64,000 bases of DNA from Eggerthellaceae bacterium. Lineage in GTDB: Bacteria; Actinomycetota; Coriobacteriia; Coriobacteriales; Eggerthellaceae. The notes below the pieces were generated by a model, which was given only the letters and a program-made list of their open reading frames with translations, made no database searches and was not told where the DNA came from. This document shows, piece by piece, positions 63,160 to 64,000 of the stretch; the first letter of the stretch is position 1; every line of letters begins with the position of its first letter. Position numbers and translations under genes: made by a program. The stretch lies in assembly GCA_009782605.1 (NCBI GenBank), contig WRIR01000006.1:58384-122383 (forward strand). Reading direction: 5' to 3'.

Positions 63160-63189
63160 GGGCGGACACAGCACCGTCCCTGTCCACCC
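63160..63189. repeat. TGGACA/TGTCCA-type dyad after the radical SAM gene
   Basis: GGGCGGACA (63160-63168) pairs with TGTCCACCC (63181-63189) with one mismatch, around CAGCACCGTCCC; GACAGGG/CCCTGTC offers an alternative pairing. The ACAGnACCGTCC centre is shared with the repeat at 62296, so both are copies of one REP-like element. It may also act as a terminator. Confidence 0.7.
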
Positions 63190-63544
63190 GCGCATGTTGC
63201 CGCCTCATATCTTGGGATTCCTGTTATAGGTTTTGGAAACGAGCCCCTTTACCGTTTTCCTTGCTTTTTTGTTTTTGAGCCTCTTAAAAGTCTTCAGGTT
63301 CATGCAACGCTTAGCCCAGAGCATAACGTAGTCCCAGAAACAATCCCTCAACCGCAGACCATCCCCTAGGAAGAAACCCCAACTTGTCCCATGGTCCTGC
63401 CTAAGGGCGCCACTGCCCTTGGATTGAGCCCAAGCTACCTCTATCACCACGGTGCTCGGTGGGGAAGGCAGATATGGTAGAATAACGAAAGCGGGATACA
63501 TGGACAGAGGGTGTCGAGATACTTATCCAAGATAAAGGTGGCGT
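63190..63544. other. AT-richer intergenic region with an unassigned minus-strand ORF (63205-63501)
   Basis: This region has visibly lower GC than its surroundings, with T-runs near 63260-63300. A 98-codon minus-strand frame (63501-63205) ends in a basic segment (LKTFKRLKNKKARKTVKG). It has no recognised family and no clear ribosome site and may be a decayed fragment. A possible -10 TAGAAT (63478-63483) for the next gene is present. Confidence 0.4.
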
Positions 63545-64000
63545 ATGCAGGCAAGACTATGTAGGTTGCTTCTCGGTTTGGCGCTGTGCTTTTCATTGCT
63601 GCCCCTGGCGGGCACGGCTGCGTGGGCCGATGAAGGAAGGCTTGACGGCGTGGTCCTCGAACAAGGTGTTGAAGCCGATGTCGGCACAGCCGCCGGCAAC
63701 GAGGCTACAGGGCCGGAAGGCAGGCCCGGCGCCGATGCGGCAGGCCCGGCTGCCGATGATGAGGGCGACGTCCCTGAGGATGGCAGCGGACAGGGGAGCG
63801 AAGGGCTCCCCGAAGATGGTGCAGAAGAGGGAGAGGATTCCCCACCTGCGATTGAGCTTGCCGCCGCGACCTACTCCATAGAGTACCGCGCCCACGTCGC
63901 CATGGCCGGCTGGCAGGGCTGGGTCGCCGGCGGCAAGGCTGCCGGCACCACCGGCAAGTCGCGCTCGATAGAGGCGCTTGAGATCAGGCTCAAGGGCACC
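63545..64000 (+). CDS. Secreted protein with ChW (clostridial hydrophobic W) repeat, 3' end cut by window
   Basis: From ATG 63545 the frame is open to the window edge (152 codons seen). It starts with a signal peptide: MQARLCRLLLGLALCFSLLP with a cleavage region at about AAWA-DE, residues 26-31. An acidic Glu/Asp/Gly/Ala-rich linker (about 32-108) follows, then the beginning of a ChW repeat with AGWQGWVAGGKAAGTTGKS near residues 124-142. ChW repeats occur in surface proteins of clostridia and some actinobacteria and are thought to bind cell walls or substrates. A ribosome site (AAAGGTGG) lies just upstream. The rest of the protein is outside the window. Confidence 0.82.
   Translation, partial: MQARLCRLLLGLALCFSLLPLAGTAAWADEGRLDGVVLEQGVEADVGTAAGNEATGPEGRPGADAAGPAADDEGDVPEDGSGQGSEGLPEDGAEEGEDSPPAIELAAATYSIEYRAHVAMAGWQGWVAGGKAAGTTGKSRSIEALEIRLKGT

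Noticed and set aside
63205..63501. Minus-strand ORF as a transposase fragment
   Set aside because: The basic C-terminal segment is suggestive, but no catalytic motif or terminal repeats could be seen, so no such call is made.
1..64000. tRNA genes, CRISPR arrays, prophage or intact insertion sequences
   Set aside because: No cloverleaf with TTCGA-type arm, no regularly spaced direct repeats, and no transposase or phage structural genes were recognised; a tRNA scan was not possible here.

Overview
The window is a GC-rich, densely packed chromosomal segment of an actinobacterium, most likely a member of the Coriobacteriia and probably the Eggerthellales. The evidence is the gene set rather than any species marker. 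There is a dcw cluster without ftsA that continues into ylm-type genes, sepF and divIVA. A MalT/SARP-like BTAD regulator sits next to secA. Fatty acid synthesis uses FabK and a FabT-like MarR repressor, and there is a fused AccD-AccA. A species cannot be named from this sequence alone.

Layout. Positions 1-11.2 kb hold cell wall and division genes: ftsW (3' part), murG, murC, murB, ftsQ, ftsZ, pgeF, yggS, sepF, proC, yggT and divIVA. Positions 11.4-15.5 kb hold a SPASM-type radical SAM protein resembling AhbC/NirJ followed by an Fe/heme/cobalamin-type ABC importer. Next come the RNase P RNA gene (minus strand), a thiamine pyrophosphokinase and, on the minus strand, a CCA-adding enzyme. Positions 18.1-30.7 kb hold the large BTAD regulator, secA, prfB, a split transketolase, ftsE-ftsX and an RNase R-type nuclease. 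Positions 30.7-39.5 kb are the fatty acid locus: a FabT-like regulator, two parS-like palindromes, acpP-fabK-fabD-fabG-fabF-fabZ and accDA. Positions 39.5-50.3 kb hold nth, mfd and a five-gene minus-strand block: an ATP-grasp-like protein, a DUF1461-type membrane protein, gltX, a multi-cluster ferredoxin and a disordered-tail membrane protein. Positions 50.4-59.9 kb hold metK, priA and the branched-chain amino acid operon ilvB-ilvN-leuA-cimA. Positions 60.1-64.0 kb hold a small membrane protein, the three-gene AmmeMemoRadiSam locus, and the start of a secreted ChW-domain protein cut by the window edge.

How the genes work together. FtsW, MurG/C/B, FtsQ, FtsZ, SepF, DivIVA and FtsEX form the septal growth machinery. 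The fab operon builds acyl chains from malonyl units made with the help of AccDA. It carries FabT-like operator boxes at both its regulator and at acpP, but lacks fabH, accB and accC. IlvBN, LeuA and CimA indicate isoleucine synthesis through citramalate plus leucine/valine synthesis; ilvC, ilvD and leuCD must lie elsewhere.

Points of most interest are: the AmmeMemoRadiSam locus and the TGGACA/TGTCCA dyad repeats that shape its gene boundaries; a biotin-carboxylase-N-like domain on the AccDA fusion; a parS pair inside the fatty acid locus; a decayed RelE toxin that now forms the ilvB leader and ends in an Ile-Leu-Val-Leu-coding uORF overlapping the ilvB start; a likely AUC start codon; and a release factor 2 with SPT in place of SPF. 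No tRNA, CRISPR array, prophage or intact insertion sequence was seen.
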